Shown: positions 57,119-64,000 of the stretch, piece by piece
Layout of the letters: each line of letters opens with the position of its first letter
Position numbering within the stretch: the stretch's first letter is position 1
Assembly: GCF_004114535.1 (NCBI RefSeq)
Contig: NZ_LBJC01000014.1
Location: forward strand, 186,001 to 250,000
Direction of reading: 5' to 3'
Length of the DNA stretch: 64,000 bases
Source of the DNA: Bradyrhizobium nanningense
GTDB lineage: Bacteria > Pseudomonadota > Alphaproteobacteria > Rhizobiales > Xanthobacteraceae
The notes under the pieces: generated by a model
What the model was told of the DNA's origin: nothing
The model's input: only the letters and a program-made list of their open reading frames with translations
Database searches by the model: none
Position numbers and translations under genes: made by a program

Positions 57119-58021
57119 ATGGCGATGCAGATTGCCGACTCCGTTTCGCTCTCGGTCTCCGACGCCAAGGCGCGTGCGGCGGCAGCGCGCGACAATCTCC
57201 GCACCGAGCCGCGCGCGGTGCGCATCGTTATCATTGCGCTGGCGGTGACCTTTCTCACCGTCTTCGTCGTGCTGCCACTGGTGGTCGTGTTCGCGCACGC
57301 CTTCTCCAAGGGCATCCTCGCCTATTTGGCCGCACTCGCCGAGCCGGAAGCGCTGGCTGCGATCAGGCTGACGCTGCTGGTCGCGGCGATCTCGGTCGGC
57401 CTCAACCTCGTCTTCGGCCTCGTCGCGGCCTGGGCGATCGCAAAATTCGATTTCCCCGGCAAGACTTTCCTGATCACGCTGATCGACCTGCCGTTCTCTG
57501 TGAGCCCGGTGATCTCCGGCCTCGTCTTCGTGCTGCTGTTCGGCGCGCAGGGCTATTTCGGCGGCTGGCTTCGGGATCACGACATCCAGATCCTGTTCGC
57601 GGTGCCCGGCATCGCGCTCGCCACTACCTTCGTGACCTTCCCGTTCGTGGCGCGTGCGCTGATCCCTCTGATGCAGGAGCAGGGCACCCAGGAGGAGGAA
57701 GCCGCGATCTCGCTGGGCGCCTCAGGTCTTCAAACCTTCTTCCGCGTCACGCTGCCCAACATCAAATGGGGCGTGCTCTACGGCGTCCTGCTCTGCAACG
57801 CGCGCGCGATGGGCGAATTCGGCGCAGTCTCCGTCGTCTCCGGCCATATCCGCGGCGAGACCAACACCATGCCGCTGCTGGTCGAGATCCTCTACAACGA
57901 ATACCATTTCGTCGCCGCCTTCGCGATTGCCTCGCTGCTGGCGATGCTGGCGCTGATCACGCTGATCGCCAAGACGGTTCTGGAACGCCATCTGGACGAG
58001 GGATACGCAGGTGACCATTGA
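57119..58021 (+). CDS. cysW: Sulfate ABC transporter permease CysW
   Basis: A 300-residue permease, partner of CysT. Six spans are seen, with [31 protein letters not shown] and the EAA loop [21 protein letters not shown]. The conserved [23 protein letters not shown] segment near residue 225 distinguishes CysW from CysT. Its last codons overlap the cysA start by 11 bases. Confidence 0.94.
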   Translation: MAMQIADSVSLSVSDAKARAAAARDNLRTEPRAVRIVIIALAVTFLTVFVVLPLVVVFAHAFSKGILAYLAALAEPEALAAIRLTLLVAAISVGLNLVFGLVAAWAIAKFDFPGKTFLITLIDLPFSVSPVISGLVFVLLFGAQGYFGGWLRDHDIQILFAVPGIALATTFVTFPFVARALIPLMQEQGTQEEEAAISLGASGLQTFFRVTLPNIKWGVLYGVLLCNARAMGEFGAVSVVSGHIRGETNTMPLLVEILYNEYHFVAAFAIASLLAMLALITLIAKTVLERHLDEGYAGDH

Positions 58022-59045
58022 AGTCAGAAATCTCGTCAAGACGTTCGGCAGCTTCAAAGCCCTCGACGGCGTCGACCTCAAGGTCGACAGCGGCGAGCTG
58101 GTGGCGCTGCTCGGGCCATCCGGATCGGGAAAGACCACGTTGCTCAGGATCGTCGCTGGCCTCGATTGGCCCGACGCCGGTGAAGTCCTCATCAACGGCG
58201 AGGACGCGCTGGCGCAGGGCGCGCGCGAGCGGCATGTCGGCTTCGTGTTCCAGCATTACGCGCTGTTCCGCCACATGACCGTGTTCGAGAACGTCGCCTT
58301 CGGCCTGCGGGTGCAGCCGCGCGTGGTCCGGAAAGACGAGGCTGCGATCCGGGCGCGGGTCAAGGAGCTGCTCGACCTCGTGCAGCTCGACTGGCTTTCC
58401 GACCGCTATCCGAGCCAGCTCTCTGGCGGCCAGCGCCAGCGCATCGCGCTCGCCCGCGCGCTCGCGATCGAGCCACGCATCCTGCTGCTCGACGAGCCGT
58501 TCGGTGCGCTCGATGCCAAGGTGCGCAAGGAGCTGCGAAAGTGGCTGCGCTCGCTGCACCACGAGATCAACGTCACCTCCATCTTCGTCACCCACGACCA
58601 GGAGGAGGCGCTGGAAGTCGCCAACCGCGTGGTGGTGATGGACAAGGGCAGGATCGAGCAGATCGGCTCGCCGGACGACGTCTATGAAAGCCCGGCAAGC
58701 GCGTTCGTCCACGGTTTCATCGGCGAATCCATCGAGCTGCCGGTTCGGGTCGAAGGCGGCGTCATCAGGCTCGGCGGCCGGCCGCTCGCCCTTGCGGCGG
58801 ATGGGCTTGCGCCTGGCGCGTCAAGACTGTTCGTGCGGCGACATGACATGTTGGTCGGCCCGCCCGGCAGCGGCGCCTTCGAGGGCATCGTGCATCACGT
58901 CCGCAATTTCGGTCCCGTGCAGAGGGCCGAGGTTGCACTGTCAGACGGCAAGACCATCGAGATCGACGCACCCCGCGACAAGGAACTGCGCGCCGGTGAT
59001 ACGATCGGCCTCGAACCGCGCCGTTACCGGATCTTTGCGGGGTAA
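58011..59045 (+). CDS. cysA: Sulfate ABC transporter ATPase CysA
   Basis: A 344-residue ATPase of the CysA/MalK type. Walker [10 protein letters not shown], signature [15 protein letters not shown] and Walker [13 protein letters not shown] are intact, followed by [16 protein letters not shown]. The C-terminal ~100 residues form a TOBE-like regulatory domain. It starts at GTG 58011 inside the end of cysW. It is the last gene of the operon, with a palindromic repeat after it. Confidence 0.95.
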   Translation: MTIEVRNLVKTFGSFKALDGVDLKVDSGELVALLGPSGSGKTTLLRIVAGLDWPDAGEVLINGEDALAQGARERHVGFVFQHYALFRHMTVFENVAFGLRVQPRVVRKDEAAIRARVKELLDLVQLDWLSDRYPSQLSGGQRQRIALARALAIEPRILLLDEPFGALDAKVRKELRKWLRSLHHEINVTSIFVTHDQEEALEVANRVVVMDKGRIEQIGSPDDVYESPASAFVHGFIGESIELPVRVEGGVIRLGGRPLALAADGLAPGASRLFVRRHDMLVGPPGSGAFEGIVHHVRNFGPVQRAEVALSDGKTIEIDAPRDKELRAGDTIGLEPRRYRIFAG

Positions 59046-59050
59046 GGCCC

Positions 59051-59144
59051 CGTCATTCCGGGGCGATGCGGAGCATCGAACCCGGAATCCCAAGATTGTA
59101 GCGCGAGATTCCGGGGTCAGTGCTGCGCACTGCCCGGAATGACA
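59051..59144. repeat. Palindromic intergenic repeat after cysA
   Basis: Arms CGTCATTCCGGGGC... and ...GCCCGGAATGACACG are inverted copies, with nested CCGGAATCCC and GATTCCGGGG. It fills much of the 176-base gap between cysA and the CAP-domain gene and could end the cysA transcript. I see no other feature in this gap. Confidence 0.75.
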
Positions 59145-59221
59145 CGAGCAGATTTTCTTCAAAATTCACCTTTCAGCCATTGTTGGTATGCAACAACGGC
59201 CCCTCATTCGGGGGCCCCTAC

Positions 59222-59722
59222 ATGCGCGCTGCGGCCGCAATTCTCATCACTTTGCTGCTCGCCGGCTGTGCCGGCAACGAGGCACCGGTCCAGCAGCCGT
59301 CGATGTATACCGACATGGCGGCCCCTGGCGCCCAGCTCGACGCGCAGGCCGCCGCCGTGATGATCTCGCAATACCGCCAGAACAACATCCTCGGCACGGT
59401 CGTGGTCGACCCCGATCTGATGCGGCTCGCCGAATCCCAGTCCAACGCCATGGCCGCGGCCAACAAGATGGACCATGACGTCCGTGCGCCCTTGGCCAAG
59501 CGCCTCGCCGCGGGCGGCTATCCTGCGACCGTGGCGGTCGAGAACATCTCGGCCGGTTATCATACGCTGGCGGAAGCGTTTTCCGGCTGGCGCGACTCGC
59601 CTCCGCACCGCGCCAACATGCTCAAGAGCGGTGTCACAAAATTGGGCATCGCGGCGAGCTATGCTCCCGGCACCAAATACAAGGTGTTCTGGACCATGAT
59701 CTTGGCCTCGACCGAGCGATAA
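59222..59722 (+). CDS. CAP (SCP/PR1) domain lipoprotein
   Basis: A 166-residue lipoprotein with a short signal peptide and lipobox LLAGC (Cys at residue 16). The CAP domain follows: LAESQSNAMAAANKMDHD, then AVENISAGYHTLAEAFSGWRDSPPHRANML with the His and Glu residues usual in the family. Bacterial CAP proteins are secreted and largely uncharacterised. I start at ATG 59222, since earlier in-frame ATGs lack a sensible leader. Confidence 0.85.
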   Translation: MRAAAAILITLLLAGCAGNEAPVQQPSMYTDMAAPGAQLDAQAAAVMISQYRQNNILGTVVVDPDLMRLAESQSNAMAAANKMDHDVRAPLAKRLAAGGYPATVAVENISAGYHTLAEAFSGWRDSPPHRANMLKSGVTKLGIAASYAPGTKYKVFWTMILASTER

Positions 59723-59799
59723 GCCAGACTTGATCCCGGCATGCATTGACGCCGCGGTGGAGTGTCGCCACGGTGGCGCGCCATTGCTATTGTTCTCCC

Positions 59800-60975
59800 A
59801 TGATTGATCGTAGCCCGGAATCCGCCAGCATCCCCGCCAATGCGCAACGCGTCCTGGTCCTGCAGGGCGGCGGCGCGCTCGGCTCCTACCAGGCCGGCGC
59901 CTTTCAGGCGCTGTGCGGCTTCGGCTTCGAGCCGGAATGGGTCGCCGGCATCTCGATCGGCGCGGTCAACGCCGCCATCATCGCCGGCAACGAGGGGCAG
60001 ACCCGCGTCAAACGGCTCAAGGAATTCTGGGAGATGGTCTCCGCGCCGGTGCCGTGGAAGCCGATCGGCAAGAGCGACCACAGCCGCGAGTTGTTCAACT
60101 CGACCAGTGCCGCGCTGATCGCCACCTTCGGCGTGCCCGGCTTCTTCGTCCCACGCGTCCCGCCGGCGCCGCTCTGGCCGCTCGGCAGCCCGCAGGCCGA
60201 AAGCTATTACGACACCGCACCGCTGAAGAAGACGCTGGAGCGTCTGGTCGATTTCGATCGCATCAACGACCTGAAGACCCGCCTATCGGTCGGCGCGGTC
60301 GGCGTCACCTCCGGCAACTTCAAATATTTCGACAATTACGAGTTCAAGAAGCTCGGCAAGAAGATCGGCCCCGAGCACATCATGGCCTCCGGCGCGCTGC
60401 CGCCCGGCTTTCCTTCCGTCGTGATCGAGGGCGAGCATTATTGGGACGGCGGCATCGCCTCCAACACCCCGCTCGACTATGTGCTCGATGCCGAGGTCGA
60501 CCGCGACATGCTGATCTTCCAAGTCGACCTGTTTTCCGCGCGCGGCGATCTGCCGACCTCGCTGCTGGAGGCCACCGAGCGCGAGAAGGACATCCGCTAT
60601 TCCAGCCGCACGCGGATGAACACCGACAAGAACAAGCAGCTGCACAACGCCCGCAGGGCCGTGCGCGATCTGATCGGCAAATTGCCGGACTATCTGAAGA
60701 ACGATCCTTCCGTTGAATTCCTGGCGAAGGTGTCGCGCGAAAGCACCGTCACCGTCGTGCATCTGATCTACCGCAGCAAGAACTACGAATCCTCGTCCAA
60801 GGACTATGATTTCTCGCACGTCGCCATGGTCGAGCATTGGGAGGCCGGCGTGAACGACGTGCATCTGTCGATGCGCCACAAGGATTGGCTCGAGAGACCA
60901 CAGTCCGGCGAGACCATGGTGACTTACGATCTCACGGGGGACGTGTCCGCGCCCCCGGCAAAAAGGAGCGAATAG
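59800..60975 (+). CDS. Patatin-like phospholipase
   Basis: A 391-residue lipase of the patatin family with a Ser-Asp dyad. The oxyanion loop GGGALGSYQAG (about residues 23-33), the nucleophile Ser52 in GISIGAVNAA and Asp216 in YWDGGIASNTPL are all present. A C-terminal DUF3734-like part follows. It lies one base before the 3-hydroxybutyrate dehydrogenase gene, so the two are co-transcribed, which could point to lipid or polyhydroxybutyrate turnover. I start at ATG 59800 (MIDRSPES). Confidence 0.88.
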   Translation: MIDRSPESASIPANAQRVLVLQGGGALGSYQAGAFQALCGFGFEPEWVAGISIGAVNAAIIAGNEGQTRVKRLKEFWEMVSAPVPWKPIGKSDHSRELFNSTSAALIATFGVPGFFVPRVPPAPLWPLGSPQAESYYDTAPLKKTLERLVDFDRINDLKTRLSVGAVGVTSGNFKYFDNYEFKKLGKKIGPEHIMASGALPPGFPSVVIEGEHYWDGGIASNTPLDYVLDAEVDRDMLIFQVDLFSARGDLPTSLLEATEREKDIRYSSRTRMNTDKNKQLHNARRAVRDLIGKLPDYLKNDPSVEFLAKVSRESTVTVVHLIYRSKNYESSSKDYDFSHVAMVEHWEAGVNDVHLSMRHKDWLERPQSGETMVTYDLTGDVSAPPAKRSE

Positions 60976-60976
60976 A

Positions 60977-61765
60977 ATGGGTAGTCTGTCAGGCAAGAAC
61001 GCCGTCGTGACCGGGTCCACCAGCGGCATCGGGCTTGCCTATGCGCGTGCGTTCGCCGGCGCCGGTGCCAACGTCGTCATCAACGGTTTCGGCACGCCGG
61101 AGGATATCGAGAAGGAGCGCACCAAGATCGAACAGGACTTCAAGGTGAAGGCGATCTACTCGTCCGCCGACATGACCAAGCCCGCCGAGATCGCCGCGAT
61201 GATCGCGCTCGGCGAGCAGACGTTCGGCTCGGTCGACATCCTCGTCAACAATGCCGGCATCCAGTTCGTTTCGCCGGTCGAGGAGTTTCCGATCGAGAAG
61301 TGGGATCAGATCATCGCAATCAACCTGTCCTCCGCCTTCCACGGCATCCGCGCCGCGGTGCCCGGCATGAAAAAGAGGGGCTGGGGCCGCATCATCAACA
61401 CGGCGTCCGCGCACTCGCTGGTGGCCTCGCCCTTCAAGTCGGCTTACGTGTCGGCCAAGCACGGCATTGCCGGTCTCACCAAGACCGTGGCACTGGAAGT
61501 CGCGACCCACAAGATCACCTGCAACTGCATCAGCCCCGGCTATGTCTGGACGCCGCTGGTCGAGAAGCAGATCCCCGACACGATGAAGGCGCGCAATCTG
61601 ACGCGCGAGCAGGTCATCAACGACGTGCTGCTCGCCGCGCAGCCGACCAAGGAGTTCGTCACCTCCGAGCAGGTCGCCGCGCTGGCGCTGTTCCTGTGCA
61701 GCGACGACGCCGCCCAGATCACCGGCACCAATCTTTCCATCGACGGCGGCTGGACCGCGGCGTAA
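60977..61765 (+). CDS. bdhA: 3-hydroxybutyrate dehydrogenase
   Basis: A 262-residue short-chain dehydrogenase that oxidises 3-hydroxybutyrate to acetoacetate with NAD. The nucleotide motif is GSTSGIG (residues 13-19), followed by NNAGIQFVSP. Catalytic residues are Ser144, Tyr157 and Lys161 (SAYVSAKHG). The bdh-specific segments IQFVSPVEEFP and the ending TNLSIDGGWTAA support this over other dehydrogenases. It follows the patatin gene and may use products of PHB degradation. Confidence 0.92.
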   Translation: MGSLSGKNAVVTGSTSGIGLAYARAFAGAGANVVINGFGTPEDIEKERTKIEQDFKVKAIYSSADMTKPAEIAAMIALGEQTFGSVDILVNNAGIQFVSPVEEFPIEKWDQIIAINLSSAFHGIRAAVPGMKKRGWGRIINTASAHSLVASPFKSAYVSAKHGIAGLTKTVALEVATHKITCNCISPGYVWTPLVEKQIPDTMKARNLTREQVINDVLLAAQPTKEFVTSEQVAALALFLCSDDAAQITGTNLSIDGGWTAA

Positions 61766-61777
61766 AGCGCTCAGTGT

Positions 61778-61871
61778 CGTAGGGTGGGCAAAGGCGCGTC
61801 AGCGCCGTGCCCACCACCTTTCTGTGATTGAGACGAGTGGTGGGCACGCTTACGCTTTGCCCACCCTACGA
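61778..61871. repeat. Palindromic intergenic repeat (GTAGGGTGGG family)
   Basis: Begins GTAGGGTGGGCAAAGG and ends CTTTGCCCACCCTAC, a near-perfect inverted pair, with nested GTGCCCACCAC/GTGGTGGGCAC. It belongs to the same family as the element at 2892-2969 and also lies between convergent genes. Confidence 0.8.
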
Positions 61872-61890
61872 TTCTGTCGCCCGGGCGGGC

Positions 61891-62715
61891 CTAATGCGTC
61901 CACGCCAACGCCGTCACGAAGGCCGACGACAGGTTCAATTCCACAAACATGATCTTGCCGGCGACGAGGAACAGCACGCTGGCAAGCGTCAGGCGCAGCA
62001 CTGTCTCGGGCACACGCGTGGCGCTGTAGCTGCCGACGATGATGCCGGGCACCGAGCCCATCAGCAATATGCTCATTAGCGCCCAATCCACGTCGCCGAG
62101 CGCCCAGTGCCCGATGCCGGCGACCAGCGTCAGCGGCACCGCATGGGCGATATCGGAGCCGACGATGGCCACCATCGGCAGGCGCGGATAGAGCAGCAGC
62201 AGCACGGTGACGCCGACCGCGCCGGCGCCGACCGACGAGATCGACACCAGCACGCCGAGCACGATCCCGGTGACCACGGTCGCGATTGCGGTGGTGCGAT
62301 CGTCGACACGCTCCAGCCTGCCGCGGTAGCGCTCCATGATCGACTTGCGGAAGATCAGCGACGTCGCAGTCAGCAGAAGCGCAAAACACAGCACCAGGTT
62401 GATCAGGCTACGCTCGGAATCGCTTTTGAGGTCGAGTTTCCACAGCACCAGCAGCGTCAGCGCACTGGCTGGAATGCTGCCGCAGGCGAGCCGCAGCACC
62501 GCCGGCCAGTGCACGCTGCGCGACCAGCCATGCATGAGGCTGCCGCCGGTCTTGGTCGCGGCGGCATAGAGCAGGTCGGTTCCGACCGCTGTGGAGGGAT
62601 GAACACCGAACAGCAGGATCAAGAGCGGCGTCATCAACGAGCCGCCGCCCACGCCGGTCATCCCGACAAGCAGGCCGACGCCGAATCCAGAGGCGACATA
62701 GAGCGGATCGAACAT
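61891..62715 (-). CDS. TauE/SafE family anion permease
   Basis: A 274-residue membrane protein with about eight spans and the repeated TauE/SafE motif: GFGVGLLVGMTGVGGGSLMTPLL at the N-terminus and GVLVSISSVGAGAVGVTVLLLLYP in the middle. Members move sulfite, sulfonates or other small anions. Its substrate is not evident; sulfur genes lie 3 kb away but not in the same unit. It starts at ATG 62715; the 175-base AT-rich gap upstream probably holds its promoter. Confidence 0.88.
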   Translation of the reverse strand: MFDPLYVASGFGVGLLVGMTGVGGGSLMTPLLILLFGVHPSTAVGTDLLYAAATKTGGSLMHGWSRSVHWPAVLRLACGSIPASALTLLVLWKLDLKSDSERSLINLVLCFALLLTATSLIFRKSIMERYRGRLERVDDRTTAIATVVTGIVLGVLVSISSVGAGAVGVTVLLLLYPRLPMVAIVGSDIAHAVPLTLVAGIGHWALGDVDWALMSILLMGSVPGIIVGSYSATRVPETVLRLTLASVLFLVAGKIMFVELNLSSAFVTALAWTH

Positions 62716-62890
62716 GTCAGGTGAATCTTAGGTTGATCTCGTCGGTTGGGCAATACGAAGTAGAATAAAGTTCCAACGAGAGGCAACCTCCTGGATAAAA
62801 TAAGAAAAATTGTGCTACCAGGCAAGGATAAGGGGGCGTTTCGCCTCTTTCGCGAGCTTGCCGCGAAACAGCCGTCCCTCGGAGCCGCGA

Positions 62891-63205
62891 TCAAGCATAC
62901 TGCTTTCCGGGCTCGTTCAGCCCCCCGAGCGGCCGTCGTGACGTATGGCGGACGTGGACAATATGGATGACGTCACCACTGACACGACGAAATATCCCGA
63001 ATGGATAGCGCACGACTGTTGCTACGCGGACCTGGGAACGGTGCGCGACGCGTGGCGCGGAGAAAGGTGCGCTTCGAATGCCCCCGATGACGTCGATGAA
63101 TCTTTGTCCGAGAGCTCCGGCGATCACAGGGCTAGCGTTGGTGGCATAATATGTCGCGATGCCTGCGAGATCAGCAAGCGCTTCTCGCGTTCAGACGACC
63201 TTCAT
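62891..63205 (-). pseudogene. RelE/ParE-type toxin gene with an early in-frame stop
   Basis: The frame from the ATG at 63203-63205 reads MKVV, a TGA at 63191-63193, then continues open to 62891: TREALADLAGIATYYA, followed by VVRYPFGIFRRVSGDVIHIVHVRHTSRRP. This is a typical RelE/ParE toxin of about 104 residues in which one codon, probably TGG (Trp), has become TGA. The ATG overlaps the antitoxin stop (ATGA), the normal arrangement for such pairs. A GTG at 63125-63127 could give a shortened protein lacking the first strand and helix, probably inactive. Confidence 0.8.
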
Positions 63206-63438
63206 CCGCGCTGAAACTTCGCGAAGGCCTCCGCAACCTCGGCATCCGTAGCGACCTCGCCACGATCGATCGAGGCCAAAGCCGCGTCGATGCTCCGCAA
63301 TTCCTCTTGCGTTGCCAAGTACTCGCCGCCGAGCAGCTCGTTCTCGATTTCGCTAGCAATTGCAACCAACTCGTTCTGGGCCTCTTCAGGCCAGGTCTGA
63401 GCACGTTCCAGAAGGTTTCGCAGATCGCTTGCAGCCAT
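63202..63438 (-). CDS. Antitoxin of a RelE/ParE-type toxin-antitoxin pair
   Basis: A 78-residue acidic protein, intact. The second half (GEYLATQEELRSIDAALASIDRGEVATDAEVAEAFAKF) matches the small antitoxins found beside RelE/ParE toxins, with the GEVATDAEV toxin-binding segment. A DNA-binding domain is not obvious. Its stop overlaps the toxin start codon. With the toxin broken, it may simply remain as a harmless relic or protect against a related toxin elsewhere. Confidence 0.75.
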   Translation of the reverse strand: MAASDLRNLLERAQTWPEEAQNELVAIASEIENELLGGEYLATQEELRSIDAALASIDRGEVATDAEVAEAFAKFQRG

Positions 63439-63478
63439 AACCCGACGATATCAGGTGCCACACTGCTTTCCAATTGCC

Positions 63479-64000
63479 TCAGGCCCTTCGATAACGCCCG
63501 AACGCCAGCACGTGCAGGCCAAGGCGTTGCCGTACGATCCAGAACAAGAGCACCGTCTCGAAGGTGAGGGAGATCGAAGTCGCGGCTGCGGCGCCGTGGC
63601 CACCGTAGTGCGGTACCAGCGCGATGCAGAGCACGACGTTCATCATGAACGCCAGCGCATAAGCGAGCGCGCAGATCTTCTGCTGACCGAGCATGTTGAG
63701 CAGCCGCTCGACCGGCCCGATCGCGGCGCGCACCACGAGCCCGATCGCGGCGACGAACATGATGTCGTAGCCGACCACAAATTGCGGTCCGAACAGCCAG
63801 AGCAGCGGCTTGCCGAGCGCGAGCAGCACGATGGTCGCCGCCAGCGACGGCCAGAACGTCCAGTTGATCGCATGCGCCACATAGGCCGACAGCCGTGCCT
63901 TGTCGCCGCTTGCATTGTATGCGGCGAAGCGATGCGCCGTCGTCGCCGACATCGCGTAGTGGATGAACGAAACCAGCGCCAGCGTCTTCACCACCGCAAA
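63479..64000 (-). CDS. Oligosaccharide flippase/polysaccharide biosynthesis protein, C-terminal part (partial)
   Basis: The last ~174 residues of a multi-span membrane protein; its start lies beyond the window and the frame stays open to the edge. Spans and sequence (FWPSLAATIVLLALGKPLLWLFGPQFVVGYDIMFVAAIGLVV, then ALAYALAFMMNVVLCIALVPHYGGHGAAAATSISL) match the MOP/Wzx flippase family, which moves lipid-linked sugars across the inner membrane. It could belong to exopolysaccharide or lipopolysaccharide synthesis. Confidence 0.8.
   Translation of the reverse strand, partial: FAVVKTLALVSFIHYAMSATTAHRFAAYNASGDKARLSAYVAHAINWTFWPSLAATIVLLALGKPLLWLFGPQFVVGYDIMFVAAIGLVVRAAIGPVERLLNMLGQQKICALAYALAFMMNVVLCIALVPHYGGHGAAAATSISLTFETVLLFWIVRQRLGLHVLAFGRYRRA

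Overview
The window is a GC-rich, densely coded chromosomal segment that looks like Bradyrhizobium or a close relative (Alphaproteobacteria, Hyphomicrobiales). The grounds are the gene families present (Tad/Cpa pilus locus, urt-ure locus, fused CysNC, OpgC, DUF2865, HWE-type histidine kinase), sigma-EcfG type promoters, and several copies of the palindromic intergenic repeats common in that genus. I saw no rRNA, tRNA, CRISPR array, insertion sequence or phage.

Layout. 1-5.2 kb: the 3' part of a Yej-type peptide ABC transporter (yejB end, yejE, yejF), followed convergently by a cytoplasmic NlpC/P60 peptidase with SH3 domains and an M17 aminopeptidase. Together they suggest import and breakdown of peptides, possibly muropeptides. 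5.4-18.8 kb: a Tad (Flp) pilus locus. It has tadD on the plus strand, then a long minus-strand run from the Flp pilin through cpaA, cpaB, cpaC, cpaD, cpaE, cpaF, tadB and tadC. After a fatty-acid-hydroxylase gene come plus-strand accessory genes: a stand-alone CpaC-type N-terminal domain and two TadE-like pseudopilins. 18.8-21.2 kb: cspA, infA and a DEAD-box helicase, all on the minus strand.

21.6-33.8 kb: a urea uptake and hydrolysis locus, urtABCDE-ureDAB-(MESH1-like HD hydrolase)-ureC-(ABM monooxygenase)-ureEFG. A good sigma-54 -24/-12 sequence precedes urtA, which fits nitrogen control. The transporter brings in urea, UreABC hydrolyses it, and UreDEFG insert nickel. The alarmone-hydrolase-like gene inside the urease structural genes is the most interesting feature of the window.

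34-44.8 kb: signalling and envelope genes. These are a CHASE-like/HWE histidine kinase, a TetR regulator with OpgC (glucan succinylation), small membrane proteins, an AI-2E/PerM family protein, an L,D-transpeptidase, a DUF2865 protein and a chemotaxis receptor. Three small stress-type genes (a YqjD/DUF883-like protein, a 51-residue membrane protein and a CsbD protein) each have a GGAAC-N16/17-CGTT promoter, pointing to the general stress response. A frameshifted scrap of a second chemotaxis receptor lies near 44.1 kb.

44.9-59 kb: malate synthase G, then sulfate assimilation. cysD-cysNC run on the minus strand, divergent from cysG-DUF2849-cysI-DUF934-cysH on the plus strand, followed by the sulfate transporter genes sbp-cysT-cysW-cysA. 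Sulfate is imported, activated to APS, reduced to sulfite and then to sulfide by a siroheme enzyme.

59-64 kb: a CAP-domain lipoprotein, a patatin-like lipase with 3-hydroxybutyrate dehydrogenase, a TauE/SafE permease, a toxin-antitoxin pair whose ParE-like toxin has an early in-frame stop, and the C-terminal part of an oligosaccharide flippase cut by the window edge. Function calls are from motif recognition by eye; no database search was run.
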